Source of the DNA: JACRBK01 sp964427955
GTDB lineage: Bacteria > Chloroflexota > Anaerolineae > Aggregatilineales > Aggregatilineaceae
DNA length: 6,542 nucleotides
Direction of reading: 5' to 3'
NCBI GenBank assembly: GCA_964427955.1
Contig: CAYRWY010000337.1
Location: forward strand, 1 to 6,542
The translations under genes and the position numbers were made by a program. Positions 5,975 to 6,542 of the stretch are shown here, one piece after another. How positions within the stretch are numbered: the stretch's first letter is position 1; each line of letters begins with the position of its first letter. Below the pieces are notes generated by a model. It did not search any database, was not told the DNA's origin, and was given only the letters and a program-made list of their open reading frames with translations.

Positions 5975-6542
5975 ATGCTACAGACTGCCAATATCAACCA
6001 CGGCCCTCAAGACGAATTGCGCCGCTTGAGCCATCAGATCAGTGACTTTGAGGGGATGCTGCGTGCCCAGCACGACATCCTCCGCCAGCGGGGGGTGACC
6101 CTGTCCACTAGCGTCTTGGAGAAGCTGTTCTATCTGCGCGGCGATCTGGATCAGTTGGCTTCCCAACTCGGCGAAGAAAGTACCGAACTGGACCAACTGC
6201 GGGCGTTAGCCCAGACGACGCGCCTCCTCAATTCGTCACTCAACCCGGATGAAGTGCTGACCGAAGTGGTAGACATGGCGATTGCCCTGACCGGGGCCGA
6301 GCGCGGCTACATCGTGCTGCGGTCGTCCAGTACCGGCGAGATGCAGTTCCGCATCGCGCGCGATTTGAACCGGCAAAACCTGGAAGAAGGCCGTTTCACT
6401 GTCAGCCAGACGATCATCTCGGAAGCCGCCCAGACCGGTCAGCCGGTCGTGGCGGCCAATGCCCTGATGGACCCGCGCTATGACGCTCAGATGAGCATCG
6501 TCACCCATGCCCCGCGCTCGGTGATCTGCGTGCCGCTGATCT
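5975..6542 (+). CDS. Tandem paralogue of the GAF-PAS-cyclase protein (N-terminal part, runs off the window)
   Basis: The ATG at 5975 opens a frame that stays open to the window end (189 codons). It begins MLQTANINHGPQDELRRL, followed by a coiled coil with LRAQHDILRQRG, then a GAF domain from about residue 75 (AERGYIVLRSSSTGEMQFRI, TGQPVVAANALMDPRY, cut at SVICVPLI). It aligns with the upstream protein almost without gaps, with roughly half the positions identical by eye, so it is a tandem duplicate. Its output domain is outside the window; a PAS and cyclase domain are expected but not seen. The gap to the upstream stop is 15 bp with no terminator and no clear ribosome-binding site, which suggests co-transcription and translational coupling. 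The GAF ligand is unknown. Confidence 0.88.
   Translation, partial: MLQTANINHGPQDELRRLSHQISDFEGMLRAQHDILRQRGVTLSTSVLEKLFYLRGDLDQLASQLGEESTELDQLRALAQTTRLLNSSLNPDEVLTEVVDMAIALTGAERGYIVLRSSSTGEMQFRIARDLNRQNLEEGRFTVSQTIISEAAQTGQPVVAANALMDPRYDAQMSIVTHAPRSVICVPLI
6284..6321 (+). repeat. Near-identical 38-nt segment shared with the upstream paralogue (copy 2)
   Basis: Second copy of the GAF-coding segment at 4508-4545, differing by one synonymous base (GCG/GCC, Ala). The copies are about 1.78 kb apart in direct orientation and could support recombination between the paralogues. Confidence 0.6.

Noticed and set aside
1..6542. CRISPR arrays, tRNA or rRNA genes, insertion sequences, phage or defence genes
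   Set aside because: No repeat-spacer pattern, cloverleaf or rRNA-like segment, transposase motif or terminal inverted repeat was seen. Almost all bases are explained by the transporter operon and the sensor genes.

Overview
The window is GC-rich and densely coded, and it reads as a bacterial chromosome segment. The combination of a CUT1 sugar-uptake operon with tandem cytoplasmic GAF/PAS/nucleotidyl-cyclase sensors fits Chloroflexota (Anaerolineae-like) best. That assignment rests on protein style only and is an inference.

Layout. Bases 2-43 hold the last 13 codons of a rightward gene with a Lys-rich tail, followed by a strong hairpin terminator (45-89). Bases 109-3951 hold a leftward three-gene sugar ABC transporter operon. 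In transcription order these are a secreted glucose-type solute-binding protein (2683-3951), a MalF-type permease (1210-2559) and a MalG-type permease (109-1197). A 12-bp perfect stem-loop separates the binding protein from the permeases and probably lowers permease expression. No ATPase gene is present, so the transporter must borrow one from elsewhere. Both permeases carry extra membrane segments relative to their families: about four inside the MalF-type protein and two at the N-terminus of the MalG-type protein.

A 250-bp divergent intergenic region (3952-4201) carries a leftward promoter candidate for the operon and a good rightward sigma-70-type promoter (4123-4150). The rightward promoter drives a cytoplasmic coiled coil-GAF-PAS-class III cyclase protein (4202-5959). 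Only 15 bp later a paralogue begins (5975 to beyond the window end), visible through its coiled coil and most of its GAF domain.

Most interesting point. The first cyclase has lost both canonical metal-binding aspartates (Asp to Glu, Asp to Asn). It keeps the adenine-binding Lys/Thr pair and the transition-state Asn and Arg. This resembles the C2 half of animal adenylyl cyclases. It raises the possibility that the protein is either a pseudo-cyclase or half of an obligate heterodimer with its tandem paralogue, whose catalytic domain lies outside the window.
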